A stretch of DNA of 64,000 nucleotides. Origin: Pseudoscleropodium purum. Taxonomy: Eukaryota > Streptophyta > Bryopsida > Hypnales > Brachytheciaceae. Below the pieces are notes generated by a model. It saw nothing but the letters and a program-made list of their open reading frames with translations. It had not been told where the DNA came from and ran no database searches. Location: the NCBI GenBank assembly GCA_963969395.1, contig OZ017799.1:6140501-6204500 (forward strand), read 5' to 3'. Position numbers and translations under genes: made by a program. Below, one piece after another: positions 11,201 through 24,120 of the stretch (within the stretch, counting starts at the first letter, position 1; each line of letters opens with the position of its first letter).

Positions 11201-14200
11201 CTAAGACTATTCAAGAGTGTATTGTTATATGACAGAAGAGTAAATTTATACAGCAAAGTTGAGGATATTCTAATCCCTCTTGACCACATTCAAACGTCTC
11301 TACTGGCACTACCTGGAGGATACAAATGGGCTTTTGAAATCCGTTCACATGTGCTCACAACTTCTCCAGTGATACTCCCTTGGAGTAACAAATGAAGAGA
11401 CAAATGGGCTTCTAAATGCGCTCACAAGTGCTCACAACTTCTCTAATGACACAGCCTTGAGGAGACAAACGGGCTTCTAAATAAACTCTCACATGTGATC
11501 ACAACTTGAAGTAAAGAAGACATCCAATTAGATATGTACACAACACGACAGATTCTCTTAACATACAGGGAATGTGCAAGTACAGAGGTAGTCAGTAGAG
11601 AGAGTGGAGTGTATGTTGCAGAAAACGTAGAACATGAACTAGAAGACTACTTACGGGAAAGATGTCTGTCAAGCGATCCGTTGCAAACGTACTCGTACAC
11701 AAGAAGACGCAATTGCTTTTCAACGCAGTAACCAATGAGCGCAACAAGGTTCCGGTGTTGCGCACAGCTGAGAACTTCAACCTCGGCACAAAACTCCTCA
11801 TCCCCTTGAGAGCTCGAGAGCTTATGTTGCTTCACGGCCACCAACTGCCCTCGCTTCAACTGGCCTTTATACACAGTCCCATACCCACCCTTGGACAAAT
11901 AGTTTTCAGCGCTGAAATTATTGGTCGCGTCCTGAAGCTCAGGATACGTGAATCTCTTCACTTTCCCAAACACTGGCGACTTCTGTTGACAAACAGTGCA
12001 CAGAGGGGGAGTCCCGGGCACTGTTTTCTTACTGAAAACAGCTCGTCTAACGCTAGAAACCCGGTCCATCTCATCGTCTGACGCGCCCTTGGAATTAAAA
12101 TTCGCCGTTTCCTCTGTCGACGTTGAGATATGTAGTCCGCCAAACTCTGAATGCAAAAACTCCAACGGCCAATTAACGTCTGCTCGCCTTGCCTGTACAG
12201 AAATAGGAGCACAGTTGCTCTTATCCGGTTCGTTTCGTGAAGTATCTCCTAACTGAAGTTGGAGAAGTGATGCGATTGCATCGTCTTTTTCTGTCTGTAC
12301 ACTCTGAGAGCTAGCAGGAATACTGGTTCTCGCGTATGACTCTCTTGATGGAGGGATACCGGCTGAATGCGAACCGGGATTATTAGCTCCCAAGCCGCTG
12401 TCGGAGTAGAGTACAGGGTAAGGACTTGCATTGATTAAATTCGCCATTGCTGCTTCTGTGAACGGGCTGAGGGCAACCGGAATCTGATGCATCGCTGCAT
12501 CTGCAGAGTATGCTGGGGTCAAGTAACCTGCACAGCATTATACAAGATTATAGAAAGACAGATCAATAGAGGGGAATGAGCTTGAAATGACCCTCTCATA
12601 AAAGAAACGTTAAATTCTTTATATTGGCGGAATTCTATGACAAAAGCACTTTTCAGGGCTTGAAGCTGAAACGTAAATCTAAACCCGTCCTAGTTTTTAG
12701 AGCTTACGGAGGATTAAAATTGGCACCGAAAATTGCACCAATTTACCAGAATTGACGATCACTTTAATCTTACCACCTAGATTCCAGCTCATTGACTATA
12801 ACATAATTTGGACGTGTGACAAGTGCGCTAACAGTGGAGGATGTTCTTGAATGTCATAAATAAAGGTCATAGAAAGGGGATTTGAGCGTACCATATTCTG
12901 AAACTGGATAATGATAACCAGGTTCCATCCTGTACCCCGAATCAATTAACCAACGCCGAACTTCGAGCTCTCGGTCAGAGTTGGCGTCCAAGTCATAATG
13001 TTGATGTGAGAATCCCATAAGCTCAGGCACATAGTCTACTCCAGGGCTTTCGTATATGGGGTGGTTATAAGAGTTCGTTGGACGAAAGGAAGAGGGCACC
13101 GCTTTATCAGTTGAAGAAGGTACCGGGTGTTGATGGTGCAATGGAGCAGGAGTTGCTTGCAGCATGTCTGGGTTTGAAAATTCTTGTGAAGTTAATAGAG
13201 AAGGATTCTGTACACTGGATGTCTCGGTTGCTGTCAGCATCGCCTCAGTATCGTCCTCCACCACGGGTACTCCATGGCGTAAGTGCTCAAAAATCGTCAT
13301 CGACTTCACTCGAGTGACGTAGCAGGTCAGGTTTTCGATGTAGAATTTCTTGTCTTTCTTTATATGCCTGCATATACCGAGAATTAAAAGAAAGTCGGGA
13401 TCAAGAAGCGAAATAAAGCACTGGTCATTTACATCTAAGGGAGAGGATACTAAAACCGTATTCTCAATGCAAGCAAGTTTTGCCACTGTGGCAAGTTTTC
13501 ATTGGCAAAGAAGGGGAGGTTGTTCTGACAACAGGCCATAACTATGTGCACAGTAGCACTAAGTATGCACCCAAGAGGAGAAAGTTGTAACAGAGAAGTT
13601 ATTTTGAGCTGGCTGTTGTTTCTTGAGTGAGTATTTTGAGATCTCAAGGCAGTCAAACAGCTTCAATTTGCCTACATTGAGACTATGTCCGATAATATCA
13701 AAGCAAGCCAGGTCGCGAAGAACAACCTCCCTCGCCGCTGACAGGTTCTCACCTGCGAATTTCTTCATAAAGTGACCCCTTTGCCATTACCTGATCGGTT
13801 AAAGCCCTGATCCCATCGTCATTACTGATCTAGTTAACAATAGCGACTCATCTCTTCCATTCAACTAAATTGGTTGGCCTTCAATCAGTAACCATTGGGC
13901 GAAAAAACTCATAGCTTGGCTGAAATAATGTCTACGGTCGCTGATCTTTGAAAATTAGAGGTCATCTACTGTCACATGGAAAGTGGTCTCCATGACCTCC
14001 CAGTGTTTGAAAGATTGCATACGATACTATCCATTACATTGAGTGTGAGAACCACTTGATCTCAAGAGAGTTTGGTTGAAAGAGTACCCAAGGTGATCTC
14101 TCCAGTAGGATCTATAGAGTTATCTTACAATGAAAGTACACTCCTACATAGATTGGTTTAAAGTGATGCAAATAGTGCCCTCTACCTTAAACCAACACTG

Positions 14201-15691
14201 AGAGAGGAACAAGCGTCTCTCACCTGTCAATAACCACATAGCGAGCACCAAGCCGTCTGGCTTCTTCTACCACAAGATTCTTTGAATGAGGATTAGCCCG
14301 CACATCAATATCCAGCTTGGCCTGCATCAAAGGAACCATCGGCTTTCTGTAAATCTTCACTTTCATTAAATTAGGGCGATTCTGGGTTGCATAATTGTGA
14401 CATACATCTACAAGCTGCTAAAACGAAAGTGAAGTTGTCATGACTACTTTTCAAGAGTTTTATCTAATTACATACTAGCACATCATAATGACAAGTCTGG
14501 TGTTCAAGGCAAACGTGCACTGTCTAGTCAGAAGAGGATTATAACCCATAATCTTTCTACTCATTGTAAGACCTAAGATCAACCAAAAAATGTGGATCTG
14601 GTCATTCTAAATTGCATATAACGACTTGACATCATGTTTAAGTTTGCTCTCGGCACTTGAACATTATCTAGTCAAAATTTAAATACCGAACAAGCGCGTG
14701 CAAAGCTGTAAAAATAATGCTGTTTAACCTAGAGAGCAGAAGAAAGGTAGAAACTCATTGTTGATGCATACCCCTAACTTCTCAACAGCAGTGTAAATGG
14801 CTGGGATGCTGTTCAACATGGCCACATGCGTCGCAACCTGCTTTTCCAGTACCTTGCGACTCGCTCCGTTCCAGCTGTTCTCATCAGCACGAGATCTGTA
14901 ACCCACTGCATAAGAGGGACAGAAAAATCAGTGGTCCAGGTGCAAGAAATCAGTGATCCTCAGCTTGAATTTACCTCCAGCACTTAATCATAATTAGAAC
15001 AAATTACAGTCATTTAGCTACCAGGACTCTTAGTTTCCTGTATTCAGATGACACAAATTCGCAATACCTTGATGATACAGATTCTGAAGATTCTGAGTAC
15101 CTCAATAGCATAGATTTTAAATCCTGATAAGAACATGGCTTATGGATGGTCGACTAAGGGTAGCATTACACTTGTAACCAAACCTAGAAATCAAAATTCT
15201 GAGCACTCTCACTGGTCAAGCTGGACCAAGCTCTTAGTCAATGCGAGTGCACATGATTTTGTGTTTTCTTCGCTTCGGCCACAGTACTTGAGAACTGGAT
15301 CAAAATCAAGGTCAAATCCACAAAATTTTCTTCAAAAGTGACATCGCATTCCAACCCCATTACAAGAAACTAAGTTTGCCAAATGCATCAACAAGATCAT
15401 TTGAATAACGATTGCAGTCAAATTCAGTGACATACTTGGGTTGACGATATGGTGAAGGACCCCTAGCAGCTTCACAGTGTCGCCCGACTGGATGACATGA
15501 GCAAGAGCCCAGTTAAAAGCAGTCAAATTCAGCTCCTTGTTGACATCCATTACGACAAGCACCACACTTTCATGTCCAAGCTCTCCGCCATCAATCTCTT
15601 CCCCAGCTCCATCTGCAGTACTGGTGGATCTGTCCGATTTGTCTCCCACGTTGGGTGCTGGGCCTAATCGTGCTTCAAAAGCGCCATCCAT
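8298..15691 (-). CDS. USP-like domain plus protein kinase (inactive kinase SELMODRAFT_444075-like)
   Basis: Nine exons: 15691-15436, 14905-14772, 14414-14224, 13367-12892, 12527-11655, 10739-10579, 9821-9597, 9222-9076 and 8540-8298. All have GT-AG borders and the phases close to 901 aa. An in-frame upstream ATG at 15745 would add 18 residues. Residues about 45-230 form an adenine-nucleotide-hydrolase/USP-like fold (ALAHVIQSGDTVKLLGV; RRLGARYVVID). A Ser/Pro-rich linker follows, then a kinase domain from about 545 with the Gly loop GGYGTVYKG, the VAVK lysine near 585, HRDLRPNN near 680 and DFG near 700. The catalytic loop has Arg where active kinases have Lys (HRDxK), as in the family UniProt labels inactive. 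There is no signal peptide or membrane helix, so a cytoplasmic, membrane-associated signalling role is inferred. The tail is Ser-rich. The exon chain is intact, with no stop or frameshift. Confidence 0.93.
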
Positions 15692-17100
15692 TTGGAACTT
15701 CGTAAAAGGGAGCTCCCGTCCTTTGACGCAAATCAAAAGAACCAAAAGTAATAATAAAATTTGGAAAAAAAAACCCGAATGGATTCAATCGAAATGTCTC
15801 TGTACAGAACCACCGAGGCAGAAAAATATACTCCAGCTCTTGCAATTCGGAACTGAGGGAGCCTCGATCCTGATGCACTATATCATCGCTTCCAATGCCA
15901 ATTACGAATGCGGGAAAACGAGAAACCTCGCAAAGCAATATAATCGAATTGCGAAGTGTTCAAACTCGCAATGATTCCACTCGAAAGCGAAAAAATGAAT
16001 ATGATAGCCTTGATCATATTCGTCAGATGGGATCGTCAAGCAGAGTTTCCAAAGTCCACCTCGTTCATAAACGCAAGCATCCCGAAAATTCTTACAATCT
16101 CAAGGAAAACGAAGCGTCTCAAGCTTCTATCCGTGGAAAACATGGAGACATGGTGAGTGAGCTCGAAATTTGAATCGCGGCGCTCACAGCATGAGCCCCA
16201 CCATCGCTACATTCTTTCTACGTCCACTTCAACGAAACTCCTCAACAGCTAGCTGAGCTTCAACTCTTGACATAGATTCATGCCACTCTTCCAAAACCAA
16301 CATAAAATAAAATAAAATTCGTATCACCTTTATTGATGCACCAAAATTTCCTCGATCTCTCGACCTAACAACCCCCTGTTCGCTTCATCGCTTGCCAAAA
16401 CAACACCTCCACCGTACCAACCCAAAGCATATACCAAGACTCGATCATATCCGGCATCCAGATCGCTGTACAACCTGAAGCTTCCTGTCGCTAGGAATAT
16501 CCCAACTGGATCAATAATCGCAAGCCGAAACACTCTGTATCCCAAAGCTCGGCAATGGTAATCAGGGCAGGGTGAGTCGGACGGAAAGAGCGGACGCGCA
16601 TCAGAAAGGCCTGTTCTGCTTATTCTGTTGTCTTACTGGGGGCAGTACAGCACGCAGGCCACTTGCGAAGGCTCAGAGGGTCATGCTCAGCTCAGCTAGC
16701 TTCTGAGAATAATGACCTCTCCAGGAGGAAAATGCATTGTGGGGAGTCGGGGATGAAGCATATGCCGAAATGCCACTTCCGATCCCAGAGTGCGAAGGGG
16801 CCACCAGTGACCAGGGTCAGCAGACGGACTGCTGGAGCACGACAAACGGGAGCGACGACTGCAGCCGGGGCCCCGGCAGCGCCGTAGGCGCCGCGGGGGC
16901 GTGCGCTTGTCGCCACCCGCATCGTGTTTCCGCTTTCATGTGGGTCGTCTCTCTCGTTTCGGTCTGTTTTGACGAGCGCTTTTTTTAGGGGGGTCGTTTT
17001 TAGTCATTTGAAAAAAAAGGCCTGAGGCGGCCGCTGATTGGACCCCACAGCAATGGAAAAAAAAAGATGGGGGGGGCGCTTTGGGGGTCCGGACATAGGC
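15692..17100 (-). promoter_or_regulatory. GC-rich upstream region of the kinase gene
   Basis: This stretch precedes the kinase start on the minus strand. It is clearly less AT-rich than the spacer beyond 17.1 kb, and 16840-16920 is strongly CpG-rich. It probably holds the 5' UTR and core promoter. Several minus-strand frames are open here (for example 16330-16545 and 15675-15938), but none matches the known N-terminus of the family, so they are more likely UTR than coding. No TATA box or splice site could be assigned with confidence. Confidence 0.4.
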
Positions 17101-17836
17101 TCTCCTTGTATCTTCCAGCCAAAATAAAAGTGAAAGAGTTTTTCTAATTTATGATTCATAAAAACTTCAAAATTCAATACCTTTCACATGGTAGGTTCAA
17201 ACACCACAACACAAAGTCCATGCACCCATCTTTCCTAAGAGCTTTCTAACAATATCAAAAACACGATCAAGGGACATATGGTTTGGGAGATCTCATCATA
17301 AGAAACAAACTAAATAAATAAGCAAAGTCATTTAAAGTATGGATTTGTGATTGAGCACCAATTCTTTCACATATTCACTCCTTTGTTTGTGACATTTATC
17401 ACCTTGTGTATACACACCATATATGTTAAGACTCAAGATCCAAAGCAGGCATCTTGCTAATGCTTCCCATTGGATTTCCAATCCAGTTTCTACTCTCTAA
17501 TGCAACTATTCCAAATCCATGTCTCCCTCGACAAAATTCAATCTATGAAACAATAATATTATGCATATGGCCAATCATGATACGTAAAGAATAGAAGAAC
17601 ACACATGCCAATCAAGAAGCAACCATAGAATCAATCCAAGGAGGCATTGGTACCAAAGACTTGTTGTTTGGAATAGTTCTTATATTAACATATGTCAAGT
17701 GAGGGACATTGCTCCCTCACCGAGCTTTAATTCATGCTTCATTAACCAACTAGGAATAACCACTTCCTCTTCCACTAGGAGTAACCACTCCCCGTCCATC
17801 ATGGAACCTTATCCAACTTGGAGCGACGTAGTCGTG

Positions 17837-17887
<51 letters not shown>

Positions 17888-20459
17888 TATGTATAAATAT
17901 TATATATAAGGCTAGACAACTATACAATTAATCGACAACACTTTGCATTAACCCCTAAAGGACCAACATGTGTTCTTTGGCTACATAGCAACTTTAGGCA
18001 AGTACGTGCGATTGGAGATTTCCAAAATTTTGGCTCAAATTTTAATAGAAGGTGGGGACAAGGAATATCTTCTTTATGCACAAAATTTTATGACATTTGA
18101 AAATATGAGTCAAAAGTTATGGCCTAATATGTTACTTTTTTCATAAATGGGCAATCCAAGTAGATAAAAAAAATCTTTTTTTCAAAATCAAAAGTTTGAA
18201 ATTTTTTTTCTAGAATGATATATATGTAGAAAGCTTTGAATCATTCCCTTTTTTTTCTATCAATGAGTAAGAAGTTATGAGGATTTTTTGTTTGCGAGCA
18301 CTTATAGATTTTTTTTTCTTAAATAAACTCTAAAATCCTTTATCTTACTCAATTTTCAATATTTTGTAAAAAAATAAAATTATAAGATCTATGTTATTTA
18401 TTACAACATTGCAACCATTGGGATTGAAATTTTTCAAATCCATAACTAAATTCTTAACAATTTAGTATTTTGAACCATTTCCTACTATTGTCTACTTACT
18501 ATACTTTTCTTATATGTTGCACAATTCCAAATGATTTGAAAGTTTTCAAGCATATGGCCAACTTATTTAGGAAAATGAGTCCAAAGAAGCACTACCATTT
18601 TGAACCTTTTTTCATAGAAAAGTGAATTTGAATGCTTATATCTTGCAATCCACGTAGTGGAAATTTCTGAAATTTTTACCACATGTTTTCAAGTCAACAT
18701 AATACAAGATCATACAATTACAGGTGTCAAAAAAAGCTTCTTTTTAAAAATTGGGTACTTGTATTAAAAATGGCAAACTTTAAGCATTTTTGGTGAAAAA
18801 TATAGTCATGGAACTTTAGGGATTAAAGACCAAAATTGAAATTATGCATAGAAGTGTGCAGTAGTTGTTAAAGGAGAATTGAAATTGTTGGTTGGAAAAA
18901 TCAATTAGGAAAAGGCAGGTTTTCAACTTTGGCAATATTTAACATTCAACTTGATATTTTTGGTCAATTGGCTTGTCTCACAACAAAGACAAAGTTGGTC
19001 ATGAAATATTGTTTCTTCTTACTTATATAAAATATAATGAACTTAACAAAAAAAATTCCAACCTTAGAAAATTCAAAAATTCATTTCTCATTTTGACATG
19101 ATATGGAAGTTTGCTATAAATCCGTAAAATCCGTGGATGTATTAAAAATTAAAATTATTAAAATAGAGATAATAGCACTTGAAGATGATATAAAAATCAA
19201 AATGGAGGTTGAAACTAGTCAAACTCATGATCCCTAGTTTGGGCCTTGACTCTCCATGTACATGCTTGTTTTTATGGTAGAAATACCTATTTCAAATAAC
19301 TTAAGTATTTCAGCTTGTATGATGTGGGAAAGTCGTGGAGAAACTGAGTTCAATGTGTGTAAAAATAAAGATGAAGAAGAATGCAAAAATAAATGAAAAT
19401 TTTTTAAATGAATATTTTATTGAATTTAATTGTGGATTTTTCATTTGGACCCATTCTAGTCTCATAGACTTACCTACTATGGTTACTTTTGGTACTTTTT
19501 CCTAAGCCAAGAAGGAAGAGAGATGAATGGATGAGAAGGTACAAATAATGAATCTTCTTCAATAAATAGGGCATTCAATTGTTGTCTACAATAGGGCATC
19601 CTATGCGTGCAACCATTATGGGGGGTCTATCCAAAATAGGTTCTTCTACCATAATTCATTTTATTTGTTTTACTTTGCATTGTTACCCCCCTTTGTTCAA
19701 TAAAAAAAATCAAATTCAAATTCTTAATAATAATCTCTACATGTTATATGATTTGAGTTCCATGTGATCTTTTAATCAAACTTGATTTCTAGGCTTTAAT
19801 TTTTTATTTTATAATCTTATTATCTTATGCAATTCTCTCAACTAAATTCTACACCAAACTTCTAATTTTGCCCACAATGGGATATTCTATCTTAATCATG
19901 GTACAATTTTTTGTATTATGATAAATGTCATTTGAACAAAGTTAAGAAATACAGCATATATTTTTGTTTAAAAACATATATGTAGGTGCATCTTATATTC
20001 TATTATTTTGATGGCTCAAACAACTACAATTATGTATATTATATGTAACAACATTAGTGGTATAAAACAAACTAATTTATATAATCACTACCAACTCTAT
20101 AGAAGCTATCATAATATTACAAATAAATCTTGACCATAAAAGTATATAGTTGCAATAAATATATAGCACAAATTTTTAATTAAAATATGAACAAAAAAAC
20201 TATCTTCATTCAAATGTTTATATAGCAAAGATGTACATTTTTTTTGCAAATCTCAAATCATTGTACATTAATTGTAGAAAATAAAACCACGAGCTAGAAA
20301 TTAACTTCACAACTCAAAGATGCAACTTCTAAGCATTCATGATGACTACTACTGCATATAGTCACCTTTTGCTTTGCAATTTTACACTAGTTGAAAACAA
20401 GGCCCATAAAGATGTCCAAATAAACCAACTCAATAGGATGTGAATCAACACAACTATGC
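17101..20459. other. AT-rich spacer with (TA)n tract
   Basis: This is long AT-rich non-coding sequence with no frame above about 65 codons. The only clear structure is a pure TA dinucleotide tract at 17841-17885. No transposase or reverse-transcriptase motif is visible in any frame. Confidence 0.6.
17841..17885. repeat. (TA)n microsatellite
   Basis: An uninterrupted TA dinucleotide repeat of about 22 units, flanked by GTGACAA and CATATG. Confidence 0.97.
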
Positions 20460-20655
20460 CACTATGAGAAACCCATATTTTAGGTGAAGAATTTTAAGTA
20501 GCATCCAATATAGCAACTCATATTTTTACGTCAACAATAAAGTCTGCCATAACATCTCGATGTTATACTGGGCATCATTGTTGACGTAAAAATATGAGTT
20601 GCTACATTGAATGTCACTTAAAATCAATCACCTAAAATATAAGTTTCTTATAGTG
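20460..20655. mobile_element. CACTA-type MITE, complete copy
   Basis: A 196-bp foldback with termini CACTATGAGAAAC on the left and, on the opposite strand at the right, CACTATAAGAAAC. The inverted arms extend about 90 bp inward (both contain ATTTTAGGTGA and TTTTTACGTCAACAAT) around a short central spacer. The CACTAYRAGAAA start is the signature of the CACTA (En/Spm) superfamily. It has no coding capacity. A 3-bp target duplication is expected for this superfamily, but the flanks (TGC and GAG) do not match, so the insertion is probably old. Confidence 0.75.
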
Positions 20656-21015
20656 GAGGCTCAAAAGTACCAATTGCATCATATTGAGGCTTAAGTCCCA
20701 CATGTCTCATAATACGTGGCCAAATGTAAGAAATCCTTGTCCAAAAGGGTCTCTTCACAATGTCCTAGACCATGACAACCAATATACCAACCATCAATGG
20801 TAGGAACCACATGTCACACACCTTAATCCATGCCATTGTATGCAATAAGAAATTACGATTAGTAATTAGAAATGCTACATATAGCAATGCACCAATCACC
20901 AAAGCCATTTGATTCAAAGGCCTACCGAAAAACTAAATCTCTGGATGTCAATTTTTAGTCACTTTTTGGACGCTTAGCCACTCTCCAATTGGCAGAGGAG
21001 ATAGAGCTAGTTACA

Positions 21016-21115
21016 CACTATAAGAGACTTATATTTTAGGTGAAGGACTTTAAGTGACATTGAATATAGCAACTCATGTTTTTACGTCAACAATAATTTC
21101 TACTATAACATTGAT
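21016..21115 (+). mobile_element. CACTA-type MITE, half copy
   Basis: This begins CACTATAAGAGAC and follows the left half of the element at 20460-20655 through the TTTTTACGTCAACAATA segment up to the centre, where the similarity stops. The right arm is missing, so this is a truncated relative of the neighbouring element. Confidence 0.7.
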
Positions 21116-21629
21116 CTATTCTTTTTTTCCTTTAATCAAATGAGGCTTAACAATTCCTTCCCATTATGTTTCTTTTGCTATATTGAATTTTGGATTTCAC
21201 ATGCTAGTCTAAGAAAAGTTCTCTACTCTTTCTCTATCAATCATTGCCGCCCACCTTAGCCAAAAGGCTAACTTTTGACTCATCAGAGAAAATGACAAAA
21301 CTCCAATTTACCCAAGTTACATGGTTGCACTTCTTTGCCCATTTAAAACAATGTGTTTAATATTTCTTTATCAAGTGGCTTTTTGCCTTTAGCCCTTGCC
21401 TTTAAATGCTCCTTTTAATAGATTTATCACTCAATAGCATGCCCTCATACTATCCACTCAAAAGATGCCTCTCACCTTGGTTTGCATTAGTTGCCTCCCT
21501 CCTCTCTTAAAAAATTTACAAGCAATTGATTTTATTTTTTTAAATGCTTACCTTCAAAATTGCCGTTGATTTCTTAGAAAATCACAAGTTGTTGATCTGG
21601 TGAGATTTAATCTAAGCCATCCAAATATG

Positions 21630-21835
21630 AAATACAAAATGAATACTGGATATGTATATTATATTGGATGTGGACATGGGATGAATATGGAATATGGGTA
21701 CCGGATACAAATACAATACCGAATATGGATACATAATGAATATAGAATACATGTACTAGATACGGATACAATTTGAATACTAAATATGAATACTGGATAT
21801 AAATACAATATCGGATACAGATACAAAGGAATTAT
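21630..21835. repeat. Degenerate GGATAYRRATAC-type tandem repeat
   Basis: An imperfect run of hexamer/dodecamer phrases such as GGATAC, GAATATGGATAC and AATACTGGATAT. A similar but shorter patch occurs at about 32270-32400. The 97-codon minus-strand frame at 21659-21952, rich in Tyr/Ile/Cys, is an artefact of this repeat. Confidence 0.7.
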
Positions 21836-22974
21836 CCCATATTGATTGTTACTATGTTGGTTTTTGAAAATTACAAGAGGGGGAAGGGGGGAGTTGCAAA
21901 TGAAAATTTTAAAATCTTGAAAACCCAAAAATGAGTCCAAAAATGGAGTCACTTTTGGGTGGATAGTGGGTACTTCTCTTTACTATCTAGATATAAAGAT
22001 GCCTCCCTTATACTATAATCTTCTTTGTATATATTGTTGCAATTGTACTAGTATATCAACCATTTAACATTCTTATAATTTCATAGTTGCCACACTCATC
22101 AAGAAATTCTAAATCTACCATATGAAGCTCTATCTCTTAGATTCCCTCTCTCATCAAACCTTTACACTATGTCACTACAAATGCTTTGGGAAATACATCA
22201 AACTATTGAAATTTAGTTAGATGAGTTGCCTTGCTTGTGCATCTTAAGAACTGCCCTTATTTGATTTTCAAATCTCTTAGAGCCATAGCAAATCACCAAT
22301 AGCCTTTCTAAAACTCTTAAAAAATTTGTAGAACAAGAACATTTCAAAACAACACTTGCACTAAGAAAATTATAGTACATTTAGGTCCAATAAGTGACTA
22401 TTTTCAAGCACATTTTCATTCATTGCATATTATATGTTATTCTTACAAAATTTCATAAAAAAAAATCATCTAACAACTACATTGTTCAATTACCATCACA
22501 ACAATTTCAAAATTCACGAATTATTTATGCTCTTTTAATTAGTGCATCTCCACAATTCACTTATATAGCCAATGCTTTATCACATAACCAAATTGGATGA
22601 GAAGTGCTTCATGTTGTTCTAAATTTTCTCCTAGCCTCCAACCCAACCTTGTCAAGTATAGATAAGCCAAATCAAAGTCAATTCAAAATTTAGTCATCTT
22701 TTTGCTCCAATTCATTTGTGATTGGTCAATTTACTATGTATAGAACACATTTGGTGCATTGGAATGGGGACAAAAAGTAGAATTGAAAGCTAAGTTGCCA
22801 AATACAAAACTAAAGTTACAATGAGTTAAATTGGATGTGTTCACTTGGAGTGGCAATGGCTTTATGGAAATGCCATTAAAACACACATCCATTATTAGTT
22901 GTCATGCTTAGTCCATTACTAAGCTCATATATCTGCATTCTAAATCGCCACATAAAATGAACATAGAACGAACA

Positions 22975-24120
22975 TTCTAAGAAGCAGTTGAAATTAGAGT
23001 TCCATAAAGCGCAAGTTTAAGAGCTCGAAGTTATTCTAGGGAAGTTAGACTTCTTGAAATATTTTTCAGTAAATTTCCCTTGAAAGTCAAATGGATTTGG
23101 CATCTAATTCAAGTCATTTCATATTTTCTAGAGCTTTGAGAAATTAATTATGAACTTTTAAAGTTGAAATTTTTATGTTTTTTGTGGTCACTAATAGCAT
23201 TCCCTTCTTGAAATGTATATTATTTATATGTTGCTAGTGCAATGAGAAAATAAAATGTACCTTTGTATTAGGGGATGTTTAAAAAGGGTGAGTATTTTAT
23301 GGACCTCCTACCTTGCTAACACAAGTATCTCGCAAAGAATGATCATATTTATTCAAAGATTTCCTTTTGTATGCAAGTGAATATAGTAACTACTATTTAG
23401 GTTTAAGGTAGTCTACTTTTAAAAATGACCTTTTAAGAGTTAATTGCATTTAGGTGTAAGCTATTTCCTTAGAACAATTTTCAATAAATTTTTGTAGAAA
23501 ATTTTAAAACTAGAATAGGCTTCTAACTCAAGTGTTTTTTTATACTTTTTTGGACTTTTGTAGAATCAATTACAAATATTTGAAGCTGAAATGTGATTGT
23601 CACAAAAGTAGTTGTCTCTTAAAATGTACACTATTGGTACATTAAAGAAAGCAAAATGTACCTTTGTCTTCATAGTTTTTTTTAGAGCAAGGATGCTTCC
23701 AAAGAACCCTACTATCGTATACTAAATTTTTGGCATACAAATGAACCCACATGTTTTGGACACAAATAATGAACATATAAACTCCGACCTGATACTCTTT
23801 TAGGGTAGGGTACTCTAAAAGCAAAGAAACTCTAAAAAAATCCTTTAACACAAAGGTACATTTTGCTTTCTTTAATGTACAAACATTTGTACATTTTATG
23901 AGGCGGTCACTTTTAGTGCCCATTGTGTTTCAACTTTAGAAATTCATTACTAATTCCACAAAGGTCCAAAAAACATGAAACAATTTGGGTTAGATTCCAA
24001 TTTCATTTTCCTTTCAACAAAAATCTGCTGAAAACTATTTCAAAGAGTTTAAGCCTCCTCCCAAATACAATCAACTCTCTTCAAAGGTCGCTTTTAAGAG
24101 CAGACTACCTTACCTTACCT
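22975..24120. repeat. Cluster of three related repeats, two direct and one inverted
   Basis: Two direct copies of a roughly 350-400-bp AT-rich unit (about 22980-23340 and 23430-23840) are followed by an inverted copy (about 23850-24080). The best-preserved part is a perfect 31-bp inverted repeat, 23637-23667 against 23850-23880, and similarity extends for more than 80 bp beyond it on the outer side. All three copies share the phrase AAAATGTACCTTTGT. No coding capacity is visible. The arrangement suggests repeated insertion or local rearrangement of one element family. Confidence 0.65.

Noticed and set aside
12854..13486. Treating the 210-codon minus frame as a separate gene
   Set aside because: It is exon 4 of the USP-kinase gene plus adjoining intron; splice sites at 13367 and 12892 join it to neighbouring exons in phase.
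16330..16545. Minus-strand ORF of 71 codons upstream of the kinase
   Set aside because: It does not match the conserved N-terminus of the family, lies in likely 5' UTR or promoter sequence, and has no splice link into exon 1.
21659..21952. 97-codon minus-strand Tyr/Ile-rich frame
   Set aside because: Produced by the GGATAC/ATATGG repeat; low complexity.
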